Source: Methanospirillum sp. (lineage in GTDB: Archaea; Halobacteriota; Methanomicrobia; Methanomicrobiales; Methanospirillaceae). From it: a stretch of 5,554 nucleotides of DNA. Positions 1 through 5,554 of the stretch are shown here, one piece after another; the first letter of the stretch is position 1; each line of letters opens with the position of its first letter. The translations under genes were made by a program, and so were the position numbers. The stretch covers positions 1-5,554 of the forward strand of contig JAJRBL010000298.1 of the NCBI GenBank assembly GCA_028679485.1. Reading direction: 5' to 3'. The notes under the pieces were generated by a model. It had not been told where the DNA came from, did no database searches, and saw only the letters and a program-made list of their open reading frames with translations.

Positions 1-1
1 C

Positions 2-715
2 CGTTTTACCGACTGGCTCTGTGACAGCCAGGTCTCGTACCTCCTCGTGGCTGGTGACCTGGTGGACGGCATCGGGATTTATCCTGACCAGGACAAGGAA
101 CTCGTTATCACCAATATCTATGAGCAGTACGACGTTCTTGGCAGGATGCTGTCAGATCTGCCTTCCCGCATCAGGGTAATCCTCTCTCCCGGGAACCATG
201 ACGTGGTGCGGGGTGCAGAGCCACAGCCGGCCATACCGGAAAAATTCAGGAGATCGTACCCGGATTCATGCACCTTTGTGGAGAACCCGGCGCTTATCAA
301 TCTCCAGGGGGTCAGGGTCCTTATGTACCACGGGCGTTCGTTCGATGACCTTATCGGTCTCATGCCCGGGGCTAGTTATGATAAGGCATACGATATCATC
401 CCCGAGATGCTGAAACGCCGCCATCTTGCTCCCTGTTACGGGAAAAGAACTCCCATTGCTGCAGACACGGTAGATAACCTCATCATCGATCCTATCCCCG
501 AGGTGGTGCATACCGGCCATGTGCATATCTGCGGGATCAGCAGGTACCGCGGGGTCCTGGGGATAAATTCAGGTACCTGGCAGAGCCAGACCGCGTTCCA
601 GAAGCAGATGAATATCCAGCCGACACCGGCGGTCGCCATCGCGCTGGACCTGATGACGCTGCAGCCCCGGATGTATGACTTTTTGACTGGTTCACCCGAA
701 CCGCTTGTCCTGTAA
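2..715 (+). CDS. polB: DNA polymerase D (archaeal pol II) small subunit DP1, C-terminal part
   Basis: This is the exonuclease/small subunit of the archaeal replicative polymerase PolD, which pairs with the large subunit DP2 and supplies Mre11-like 3'-5' proofreading. The frame is open to the left edge, so the start and N-terminal half are missing; 237 codons are visible, against roughly 450-600 residues in the family. The GTG at 47 is an internal valine, because the frame reads through it with conserved-looking sequence (RFTDWLCDSQ...). The calcineurin-like metallophosphoesterase motifs are all intact: GDLVDG (visible residues 18-23), GNHD (64-67, bases 191-202), YHG (109-111) and GHVH (172-175, bases 515-526). 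The metal-binding residues of an active nuclease are therefore present. The end, with PRMYDFLTG, looks like a normal DP1 C-terminus. No T-rich terminator follows before the next promoter. The assignment rests on motif order and overall resemblance, and I am confident in it. Confidence 0.95.
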   Translation, partial: RFTDWLCDSQVSYLLVAGDLVDGIGIYPDQDKELVITNIYEQYDVLGRMLSDLPSRIRVILSPGNHDVVRGAEPQPAIPEKFRRSYPDSCTFVENPALINLQGVRVLMYHGRSFDDLIGLMPGASYDKAYDIIPEMLKRRHLAPCYGKRTPIAADTVDNLIIDPIPEVVHTGHVHICGISRYRGVLGINSGTWQSQTAFQKQMNIQPTPAVAIALDLMTLQPRMYDFLTGSPEPLVL

Positions 716-752
716 GGCGGGGATGAAGATCGCTTCAGGTTCGGATCGGCAA

Positions 753-769
753 ATTCCCCCCTTATATAT
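753..769 (+). promoter_or_regulatory. Archaeal promoter (TATA box) of the pyrophosphatase gene
   Basis: The T/A run TTATATAT at 762-769 is a good match to the methanogen TATA box and follows the upstream gene's stop by about 47 bases. The bases just before it (ATTCCCCCC) would be the BRE position but are not a strong BRE. With the usual archaeal spacing, transcription should begin near 788-795. That leaves a leader of about 65 bases if translation starts at 858, or about 10 bases if it starts at 804. The start-site spacing is inferred, not seen. Confidence 0.65.
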
Positions 770-848
770 GACCTGACTCGATTCGTATCGTTATTTACGT
801 TACATGAACGAATATTCTCAGATCACCGTCTCGATCTCTTGTATACTC

Positions 849-852
849 GAGG
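849..852 (+). promoter_or_regulatory. Shine-Dalgarno site deciding the pyrophosphatase start
   Basis: GAGG at 849-852 lies 5 bases before the ATG at 858 and 11 before the ATG at 864. The earlier in-frame ATG at 804 is preceded by TTTACGTTAC, with no purine-rich site. This favours 858 (or 864) over 804. Confidence 0.6.
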
Positions 853-857
853 ACATG

Positions 858-2882
858 ATGCGTATGGATTTGATGATAATAGTACCAATTTGTGCCCTGG
901 TAGGTCTCATCTTCGCCGGGTTGAGTTATTCCCGGATGAAGAAGGAGCCTGCGGGTGATGAACTGATGCAGAAGATCGCGGCAGCCATTCACCTTGGTGC
1001 AATGACCTACATCAAGAGGCAGTATGCTGCCATAGCGGTTTTCGTCGTTGTGCTTGCGGTTGTTCTTACGATTGCGATCAACCCTCTCACAGCGGTCTGT
1101 TTTGTTGTAGGAGCAGGCCTCTCCGCCCTGGCCGGATTTATCGGGATGTACTCGGCGACCAAGGCGAATGTCAGGACAACGTACGCTGCACGCGAGGGGA
1201 TGTCCAAGGCCTTTAAGGTCTCGTTCTCAAGCGGGATGGTCATGGGTCTCACCGTGGTCGGTCTGGGCATGCTCGGTCTTTCAGGGATGTACTTCCTGAT
1301 GACCGGGATCACCGGGGCCACCGACGAGGCAACGATCAACATCCTCTCGGGTTTCTCGCTTGGTGCATCATCCATTGCACTCTTCGCCCGTGTCGGCGGA
1401 GGTATCTTCACCAAGGCAGCAGATGTCGGTGCCGACCTCGTCGGCAAGGTCGAGGCAGGAATTCCCGAGGACGACCCCCGGAACCCGGCAGTCATTGCAG
1501 ACAATGTCGGTGATAATGTCGGTGATATCTGCGGTATGGGTGCTGACCTCTACGAGTCCTACGTCGGAGCCGTGGTCGCCACGATGCTTATCGGGGCAGG
1601 TGTCGCCATGGCCTCCCAGTATCCGGGTGTTCCCTCCATCAACCTGATCATGCTCCCGATGCTGGTGGCAGGGCTTGGCATTATCGCGTCGGTCATCGGT
1701 TCGCTCTTTGTCAGGAGCAACAAGAACGAGGCAGGGGCCATTCACAAGGCCTTCAATTCCGGAACCTTTGCCAGCCTCGTCATAACCGTCGCTGCAACCT
1801 ACGGACTCGTGGAACTGCTGATGCCCGGACAGATAGGACCGTTCGTGGCAACGATCGCCGGACTCATCGCCGGGTTCCTCATCGGGCTTGTGACCGAGTA
1901 TTACACCTCGTACGATCACAAACCCACCCAGTCAATCGTAAAGGCAGCAGAGACCGGGGCAGCAACCGATATCATCGCCGGTCTTGCGGTTGGTATGGAG
2001 TCCACGTTCATTCCCGTCATCATCGTCGCAGCGGCTATTGCAATCTCTGCCCAGTTCGCCGGTATCTACGGTGTTGCCCTGGCCGGAGTCGGGATGCTCG
2101 CAACCCTCGGTATCACCCTCTCGGTCGATGCCTACGGCCCCACAGCAGATAACGCAGGAGGTATTGCAGAGATGAGCCACCAGCCGAAGGAGGTCCGGGC
2201 CATCACCGATACCCTTGACTCAGTCGGAAACACCACTGCAGCAATCGGAAAAGGATTTGCAATCGGTGGTGCAGCCCTGACCGCCCTTGGTCTCTTCGTC
2301 GCGTATACCCAGGCAGTCGATTTATCCTCCGTCGATATGCTCCAGCCGATCGTCTTCGTCGGTATCATCATCGGTGCCATGCTTCCGTTCCTCTTCTGCT
2401 CCTTTGCCATGAAAGCAGTCGGGAAGGCAGCCGGGTTCATCGTCGAGGAGGTACGCCGCCAGTTCAGGGAGATCAAGGGTCTCATGGAAGGGACTGCTGA
2501 GCCTGATTACGCGGCCTGTATCACTATCTCCACGAATGCAGCCCTTCGCGAGATGATCCTTCCGGGATGCATGGCAATCCTTGCACCACTTCTCATCGGA
2601 AAGCTCCTGGGGATAACAGCCCTTGCCGGCATGCTCGTCGGTTCGATCGCTTCCGGTTTCCTCGTGGCCGTGTTCATGGCAAACGCCGGTGGAGCCTGGG
2701 ATAACACCAAGAAGTATATCGAACAGGGTCATTCAGGCGGAAAGGGATCCTTTGCCCACAAGGCAGCGGTAACCGGAGACACGGTCGGAGACCCGTTCAA
2801 GGATACGGCAGGACCTGCTCTCAACATCCTCTTAAAGTTAATGGCAGTTGTATCGGTCGTTTTCGCACCGATATTCCTGTAA
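858..2882 (+). CDS. hppA: Membrane-bound pyrophosphatase, K+-dependent, probably Na+-translocating
   Basis: This integral membrane enzyme hydrolyses PPi to drive cation export; the family has about 16 transmembrane helices. From the chosen start the protein is 674 residues, a normal length. Active-site blocks are complete: [13 protein letters not shown] from residue 189, DNVGDNVGD (215-223), [12 protein letters not shown] from 424, GGAWDN (611-616) and [15 protein letters not shown] from 639. In [10 protein letters not shown] (457-466), Ala461 and Gly464 occupy the positions that are Lys and Thr in K+-independent enzymes, so K+ dependence is predicted. In [10 protein letters not shown], Asp230 is followed by Glu233, the 'ion gate' glutamate position of Thermotoga Na+-PPase (E246), while the position used by plant H+-PPases is Gly237. 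Lys660 matches the gate lysine in the last helix. Na+ pumping is thus inferred; a mixed Na+/H+ pump cannot be excluded. An in-frame ATG at 804 would add 18 residues but lacks a ribosome binding site. The gene has its own promoter and a following T-tract, so it is probably monocistronic. Confidence 0.96.
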   Translation: MRMDLMIIVPICALVGLIFAGLSYSRMKKEPAGDELMQKIAAAIHLGAMTYIKRQYAAIAVFVVVLAVVLTIAINPLTAVCFVVGAGLSALAGFIGMYSATKANVRTTYAAREGMSKAFKVSFSSGMVMGLTVVGLGMLGLSGMYFLMTGITGATDEATINILSGFSLGASSIALFARVGGGIFTKAADVGADLVGKVEAGIPEDDPRNPAVIADNVGDNVGDICGMGADLYESYVGAVVATMLIGAGVAMASQYPGVPSINLIMLPMLVAGLGIIASVIGSLFVRSNKNEAGAIHKAFNSGTFASLVITVAATYGLVELLMPGQIGPFVATIAGLIAGFLIGLVTEYYTSYDHKPTQSIVKAAETGAATDIIAGLAVGMESTFIPVIIVAAAIAISAQFAGIYGVALAGVGMLATLGITLSVDAYGPTADNAGGIAEMSHQPKEVRAITDTLDSVGNTTAAIGKGFAIGGAALTALGLFVAYTQAVDLSSVDMLQPIVFVGIIIGAMLPFLFCSFAMKAVGKAAGFIVEEVRRQFREIKGLMEGTAEPDYAACITISTNAALREMILPGCMAILAPLLIGKLLGITALAGMLVGSIASGFLVAVFMANAGGAWDNTKKYIEQGHSGGKGSFAHKAAVTGDTVGDPFKDTAGPALNILLKLMAVVSVVFAPIFL

Positions 2883-2885
2883 ATT

Positions 2886-2901
2886 AAAAAAACCTTTTTT
2901 T
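2886..2901. terminator. A7-CC-T7 element, bidirectional T-tract terminator
   Basis: Seven A, two C and seven T directly follow the pyrophosphatase stop codon (2880-2882). Read on the plus strand this ends in a T7 tract, the signal that stops archaeal RNA polymerase. Read on the minus strand it also ends in T7 and lies downstream of the dioxygenase stop at 3004. Two further A5 runs (2932-2936 and 2952-2956) give minus-strand T5 tracts nearer that gene. The element therefore fits a shared terminator between convergent genes. Confidence 0.65.
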
Positions 2902-3003
2902 CGGCTACGCCTGCCCCTCACGCTCCCTGGCAAAAAGCAGGTCTCCTCATGAAAAAGCCAGTCTGTGACTCGGATTATACCGGGTATCCGCTATGCCCTC
3001 CGG

Positions 3004-3792
3004 TTATCCGATCCAAAAACTTCTCATGGATATGGAGCCGTTCTGAAATCCCTCGTAGATAAACCTGAGTGGTTCACCTTCTTCCTTGAGAGCGAGGGTA
3101 TAGATCATCGGGAGATAATGATCAAGGGTTGGTATCGCATGGGAAGCCCATTTTCCTGTATCTGGATACGCGATCAGGGCATCATCGTCACCTTTCATCA
3201 GGTAAGATCTGATCATTTCATCCGCCTCTGCAGCCCAGGTGACTGATGCCTCCTCCCGTTCGGACGAGTCGATAAGCCGGAGGTTATGGACCAGGTTTCC
3301 GCTCCCGATGATGAGAACCCCCATCTCCCTGAGAGGCTTCAGTCTCTTCCCGAGTTCGTAATGGGAAGAGACCAGTCCTGGATGCGGGTCATTGAAGAGG
3401 TAATCGAGGCTCATCTCAAAGACCGGGATATCGGCTGCAGGGAAGATATGCCTGAGAACAGAGTATGACGCATGATCGAGCCCCCAGGTACTGTTGCACC
3501 TGATCGTCCCGTCTCTGATCACCTCTTCTGTCAGCCGTTTTGCATAGTCGGATCCCCCGCTGCACTCGTAGGTCACCCGGTATAACTCAGGCAGAAATCC
3601 GAAAAAATCGTATATCATCCTTGGTTTCTCTGTACAGGTGACACAGGTCCCCCTGGTGAGCCAGTGGGCAGATATAACCATGATGGCCTGAGGCCTCGGA
3701 AGAACCTCTCCGAGGGATGCCAGACTCCTGGTGAACGGGTTGGATTGTATTATGTTCATCGGGGACCCGTGCCCGATGAAGAGTACCGGCAT
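3004..3792 (-). CDS. ygiD: Class III extradiol dioxygenase-like protein, YgiD/4,5-DOPA dioxygenase family (LigB superfamily)
   Basis: From the ATG at 3792 this is a soluble protein of 262 residues, close to the 271 of E. coli YgiD, and it resembles that family along its whole length: MPVLFIGHGSPMN at the start, LPRPQAIMVISAHW, WGLDHASYSVL, IIGSGNLVHNLR, PTLDHYLP and SISMRS at the end. The four histidines that bind the metal in YgiD have counterparts at His8, His43, His169 and His225. Known members open the ring of catechols such as L-DOPA with O2; the substrate here is unknown, and O2 use is unexpected in a methanogen. I chose 3792 because GAGGGG precedes it at ideal spacing and the protein then begins where the conserved domain begins. 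A TTG at 3834 (276 residues, with GAGGT six bases upstream) and an ATG at 3828 are alternatives. It converges with the pyrophosphatase gene and is the next complete gene downstream of the hydrogenase protease. Confidence 0.9.
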   Translation of the reverse strand: MPVLFIGHGSPMNIIQSNPFTRSLASLGEVLPRPQAIMVISAHWLTRGTCVTCTEKPRMIYDFFGFLPELYRVTYECSGGSDYAKRLTEEVIRDGTIRCNSTWGLDHASYSVLRHIFPAADIPVFEMSLDYLFNDPHPGLVSSHYELGKRLKPLREMGVLIIGSGNLVHNLRLIDSSEREEASVTWAAEADEMIRSYLMKGDDDALIAYPDTGKWASHAIPTLDHYLPMIYTLALKEEGEPLRFIYEGFQNGSISMRSFWIG

Positions 3793-3797
3793 CTTTT

Positions 3798-3803
3798 CCC
3801 CTC
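3798..3803 (-). promoter_or_regulatory. Shine-Dalgarno site for the dioxygenase-like gene
   Basis: On the minus strand GAGGGG (3803 down to 3798) is followed by AAAAG and then the ATG at 3792. This is the best ribosome binding site among the candidate starts and matches the family's usual N-terminus. Confidence 0.65.
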
Positions 3804-3864
3804 GTTGCGGTATGAGAGCGTTATTCATGGGCAACCTGGTACCTCAGAGGGAGAGGTATCTATT

Positions 3865-3984
3865 TCAGGCTTCTTCAAGACCGGTTTCCCGGTTATCTGT
3901 GGTATTCCCGGAACTTTCAGAGTTCTTCCTGCCGTCAAACCTCTTCGTAGCATACCGTTGCATTACGCTATCCAAAAAGTCCAT
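3865..3984 (-). pseudogene. 39-codon frame with a nitroreductase-like N-terminus, probable truncated gene
   Basis: A short minus-strand frame starts at the ATG at 3984 and ends with TGA at 3867-3865. It has a near-perfect ribosome binding site seven bases upstream. The first 20 residues (MDFLDSVMQRYATKRFDGRK) look like the start of an FMN-dependent nitroreductase: RYATKRFD lines up with the RHSTKAFD segment of E. coli NfsB, whose basic and hydroxyl residues help bind the FMN phosphate. After that the sequence (NSESSGNTTDNRETGLEEA) is polar, low in complexity and not nitroreductase-like, and the normal 170-200-residue length is absent. The other two minus-strand frames did not restore the family either. 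The likeliest reading is a gene that lost all but its 5' end; a genuine small protein or a leader peptide for the dioxygenase gene 72 bases downstream are alternatives. The homology is read by eye over about 20 residues. Confidence 0.5.
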
Positions 3985-3991
3985 TAAGTCT

Positions 3992-3997
3992 CCTCCT
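3992..3997 (-). promoter_or_regulatory. Strong Shine-Dalgarno site before the nitroreductase-like frame
   Basis: AGGAGG reads on the minus strand from 3997 down to 3992, with a seven-base spacer (AGACTTA) before the ATG at 3984. It is the best ribosome binding site in the window, which is strange for a frame of only 39 codons. Confidence 0.65.
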
Positions 3998-4019
3998 GGT
4001 GGGAATTTACGTGAGTGAT

Positions 4020-4055
4020 AGTTTTTAGGTACCCTAAAACTTTTTGGAATAAACC
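4020..4055 (-). promoter_or_regulatory. Imperfect palindrome and TATA-like site upstream of the nitroreductase-like frame
   Basis: On the plus strand the arms TTTTAGG (4023-4029) and CCTAAAA (4033-4039) are exact inverted repeats around TAC. With one bulged T the symmetry extends to AG...CT over 4020-4041. A weak TATA-like TTTATT lies at 4053-4048 on the minus strand, so the palindrome would sit between TATA box and transcription start, about 35-55 bases before the ATG at 3984. That placement suits a repressor operator. It could instead be a hairpin behind the protease gene (stop at 4070), but no T-tract follows it on the minus strand. The binding protein is unknown. Confidence 0.4.
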
Positions 4056-4069
4056 GGCTGAAAGGTTGT

Positions 4070-4594
4070 CTATAGGGTGTTTTCTTCTGGGATGTCCTTT
4101 TTCTGAACCAGGATCGAAGAGCGTATCATCCCTGCGCAGATCCTGACCGCTTCCTGTATTCCTGGAGAGAGGCCGGGTTCAGACGTTACCTCTCCATACT
4201 GGATCCCGATTACAAAGACCTCTGCCCCGGTCTCCCCGGCCAGGTACTGAAGGATGAGATCGAGGGAGAGGCCGTGGGCACTCCTCCGGAGATCTGCGAT
4301 CTCCTCCGGTTCCAGGATCCGGATCGTCCCCGAGGCCGTGCCGAGATCGAGTGCATCCAGGAAGACGATCACCGAAGGGTTACACCGTTTTATTACACCG
4401 GTATACTCCTCGGGAACGGTTCCGGCATCGATCAGGTGGGGGAGAGATCCCTGCAGGGCATCAAGAAGAACCGGGCCGATGGCATCATCTCTTCTCATCC
4501 GGTTCCCTACTCCTGCCACGACGATCCGTGCGGGATCCACACCCCGAAGCCGGTGGTCGAGTTCTGCCTGTATATCTCCGGGATCTTCTGGCAT
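4070..4594 (-). CDS. hycI: [NiFe]-hydrogenase maturation endopeptidase, HycI type
   Basis: This cytoplasmic protease removes the C-terminal tail of a [NiFe]-hydrogenase large subunit after nickel has been inserted. The protein has 174 residues; HycI of E. coli has 156, and the excess is mainly a 20-residue N-terminal stretch plus the tail. GVGNRMRRDDAIGP (residues 28-41) is the family signature. The three nickel-sensing residues of HycI (D16, D62, H90) correspond to Asp37, Asp80 in VFLDALDLG and His107 in SAHGLSL. IRILEPEEIADL followed by VFVIGIQ is much closer to HycI than to the HyaD or FrcD types, pointing to a group 4 membrane hydrogenase as substrate. The start lies 10 bases after the stop of the membrane-subunit gene, so the two are cotranscribed. 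Its possible ribosome binding site (GAGAGG, 4614-4609) is inside that gene and 14 bases away, rather far, which suggests translational coupling. Confidence 0.93.
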   Translation of the reverse strand: MPEDPGDIQAELDHRLRGVDPARIVVAGVGNRMRRDDAIGPVLLDALQGSLPHLIDAGTVPEEYTGVIKRCNPSVIVFLDALDLGTASGTIRILEPEEIADLRRSAHGLSLDLILQYLAGETGAEVFVIGIQYGEVTSEPGLSPGIQEAVRICAGMIRSSILVQKKDIPEENTL

Positions 4595-4604
4595 ACAACC
4601 CGGA

Positions 4605-5554
4605 TTATCCTCTCATTTCGTAGAGAATCCCGGCAATCTTCTCGAGACTTCCTGATACCAGGTCCGGAAAGAGCCCGATGATGATGCATAACCCTACCAT
4701 GATCAGGATGGGGAGCATCGTGCAGAGCGGGGGATCGCTGAGGTCGGCGAAAGAATCCCTGGGTTTTCCCAGGAATATGAGATAAAACGCCCGCATCAGG
4801 CAGATGAAGATGATGATGCTCGTCACCCAGCCGAACACTCCGAAGATAGTGAGATCAAACCCGGCTACGGAGAGAATAACCGGAAATCCTGCTTCGATAG
4901 AGCCTTCATAGATGATCTCCTTGCTGATGTATCCGTTCAGGAACGGAAGACCGGACATTGCAAGGGAAGCGATGAGGAAACAGAGGCCGGTAAGGGGCAT
5001 CACCCGGAAAAGACCGCCCATGTTGTGAATTTTGAGTGTCTTCGCCTGGAAGAGCAGAATCCCCGCGATGAGAAAGAGACTACCCTTGAAGAGCAGGTGG
5101 TTAAGGATGTGAAACAGGGCACCGTAGATAGCAAGCGGAGTTGCAAGACCGAGTCCGAGGGTGATATAACCCATCTGGCTGATGCTGCTCCAGGCAAGCA
5201 GTCGCTTGATATTCCGGGCGAAGAATGCCATGATACCCCCCATGACCATGTTCAGGGTGGCGATGAAGAGGATGATGAGCATGAGGGTATCGATACCCGA
5301 GATCGCAAAGAATGGCAGGATGACCTTCGCCATCCCGATGACACCGCTCTTTATCAGGATACCTGACATGGTCGCACTGACCGGTGCAGGGGCGTCAGCA
5401 TGGGCAGGAGGAAGCCAGATCGCACTGAGCGGGAAGAGTCCTGCCTTGGTTCCAAATCCGAAGAAGAAGAGTATCCCAAGCAGGAAGGCCTCATCAGGGG
5501 AGATTCTGCTCATGTCCATCTGGTGAATATCGAGGGTTCCTGTCAGGGTATAGA
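4605..5554 (-). CDS. Antiporter-like membrane subunit of a complex-I-related hydrogenase (Proton_antipo_M family), C-terminal part
   Basis: This hydrophobic protein belongs to the NuoL/M/N, HyfB, EchA and MrpD family of ion-translocating subunits. The frame runs through the ATG at 5519 and off the right edge, so the N-terminus is missing; 315 full codons are visible, of about 450-650 in relatives. Counting from Met5519 as residue 1, hallmarks are: GTKAG with Lys25 (the TM7 lysine), LPPAHADAPAPVSA with His40, SGILIKSG with Lys57, KRLLAWSSISQMGY at 105-118, the broken-helix segment HILNHLLFKGSLFL with His137, His141 and Lys145, and NGYISKE with Lys200 (TM12 lysine). About eight further hydrophobic segments follow or surround these. 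The 'HADAPAPVSA' form resembles EchA/HyfB-like hydrogenase subunits more than Fpo or Nuo subunits. Together with the HycI-type protease directly downstream, it is probably part of an energy-converting group 4 [NiFe]-hydrogenase. The exact subunit letter cannot be fixed from this fragment. Confidence 0.88.
   Translation of the reverse strand, partial: YTLTGTLDIHQMDMSRISPDEAFLLGILFFFGFGTKAGLFPLSAIWLPPAHADAPAPVSATMSGILIKSGVIGMAKVILPFFAISGIDTLMLIILFIATLNMVMGGIMAFFARNIKRLLAWSSISQMGYITLGLGLATPLAIYGALFHILNHLLFKGSLFLIAGILLFQAKTLKIHNMGGLFRVMPLTGLCFLIASLAMSGLPFLNGYISKEIIYEGSIEAGFPVILSVAGFDLTIFGVFGWVTSIIIFICLMRAFYLIFLGKPRDSFADLSDPPLCTMLPILIMVGLCIIIGLFPDLVSGSLEKIAGILYEMRG

Noticed and set aside
723..776. 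17-codon plus-strand frame between the polymerase subunit and the pyrophosphatase gene
   Set aside because: It overlaps the TATA box of the next gene and shows no convincing ribosome binding site.
1007..1504. 165-codon minus-strand open frame inside the pyrophosphatase gene
   Set aside because: It is antisense to strongly conserved coding sequence, and its Ala/Pro/Thr/Arg-rich translation is what GC-biased codons give on the opposite strand. The same applies to the frames at 1368-1919 and 2322-2732 on the minus strand.
2949..3059. Short plus-strand frame starting MKKPVCDSDY in the convergent gap
   Set aside because: It has no ribosome binding site, lies just behind the terminator and runs into the antisense of the dioxygenase gene.
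2965..3246. 93-codon plus-strand open frame over the dioxygenase gene
   Set aside because: It is the opposite strand of a conserved gene, has no family resemblance, and lacks a clear ribosome binding site. The plus-strand frames at 3286-3468 and 3664-3987 were dropped for the same reason.
3880..3925. Small inverted repeats ACCGG/CCGGT (3880-3893) and GAACT/AGTTC (3911-3925)
   Set aside because: Each has only five pairs and lies within the 39-codon frame; such repeats are expected by chance and no structured-RNA family is recognisable.
4254..4681. Three overlapping plus-strand open frames over the hydrogenase protease
   Set aside because: They overlap one another and the HycI-type gene, whose motifs are unmistakable on the minus strand.
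5025..5526. Plus-strand frames of 113 and 114 codons over the membrane subunit
   Set aside because: They are antisense to a conserved transmembrane protein, and their charged or low-complexity translation reflects that.

Overview
The window comes from an archaeon, most probably a hydrogenotrophic methanogen of the order Methanomicrobiales. Three things point there: an archaeal family D DNA polymerase small subunit, an archaeal TATA-type promoter with T-tract termination, and a [NiFe]-hydrogenase maturation protease sitting behind a complex-I/antiporter-like membrane subunit. The moderately GC-rich composition suggests the Methanoregula/Methanosphaerula side of the order, but the taxon is inference.

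Layout, left to right. (1) Bases 2-715, plus strand: the C-terminal half of the PolD small subunit (DP1), cut by the left edge. (2) 716-857: an intergenic stretch with a clear TATA box and a Shine-Dalgarno site. (3) 858-2882, plus: a complete membrane-bound pyrophosphatase whose residues indicate the K+-dependent, Na+-pumping type. (4) 2883-3003: a short convergent gap with an A7-CC-T7 element that can stop transcription from both sides. (5) 3004-3792, minus: a YgiD/LigB-family extradiol dioxygenase-like protein. (6) 3793-4069: a gap that is not empty. It carries a 39-codon minus-strand frame with an excellent ribosome binding site and a nitroreductase-like N-terminus, probably a gene remnant, and upstream of it an imperfect palindrome that may be an operator. 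(7) 4070-4594, minus: a HycI-type hydrogenase maturation endopeptidase. (8) 4605-5554, minus: a proton-translocating antiporter-like membrane subunit, cut by the right edge and 10 bases upstream of the protease.

The two rightmost genes look like the 3' end of an energy-converting (group 4) [NiFe]-hydrogenase operon whose catalytic subunits would lie beyond the right edge. Together with the pyrophosphatase, the window holds two separate ion-gradient modules: one uses PPi hydrolysis, the other couples hydrogenase chemistry to ion movement. The polymerase subunit is housekeeping and has no evident functional link to its neighbours. I see no mobile element, CRISPR array, tRNA or rRNA, and nothing that amounts to a wholly new system. 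The most unusual item is the hidden truncated nitroreductase-like frame with its apparently intact upstream signals.
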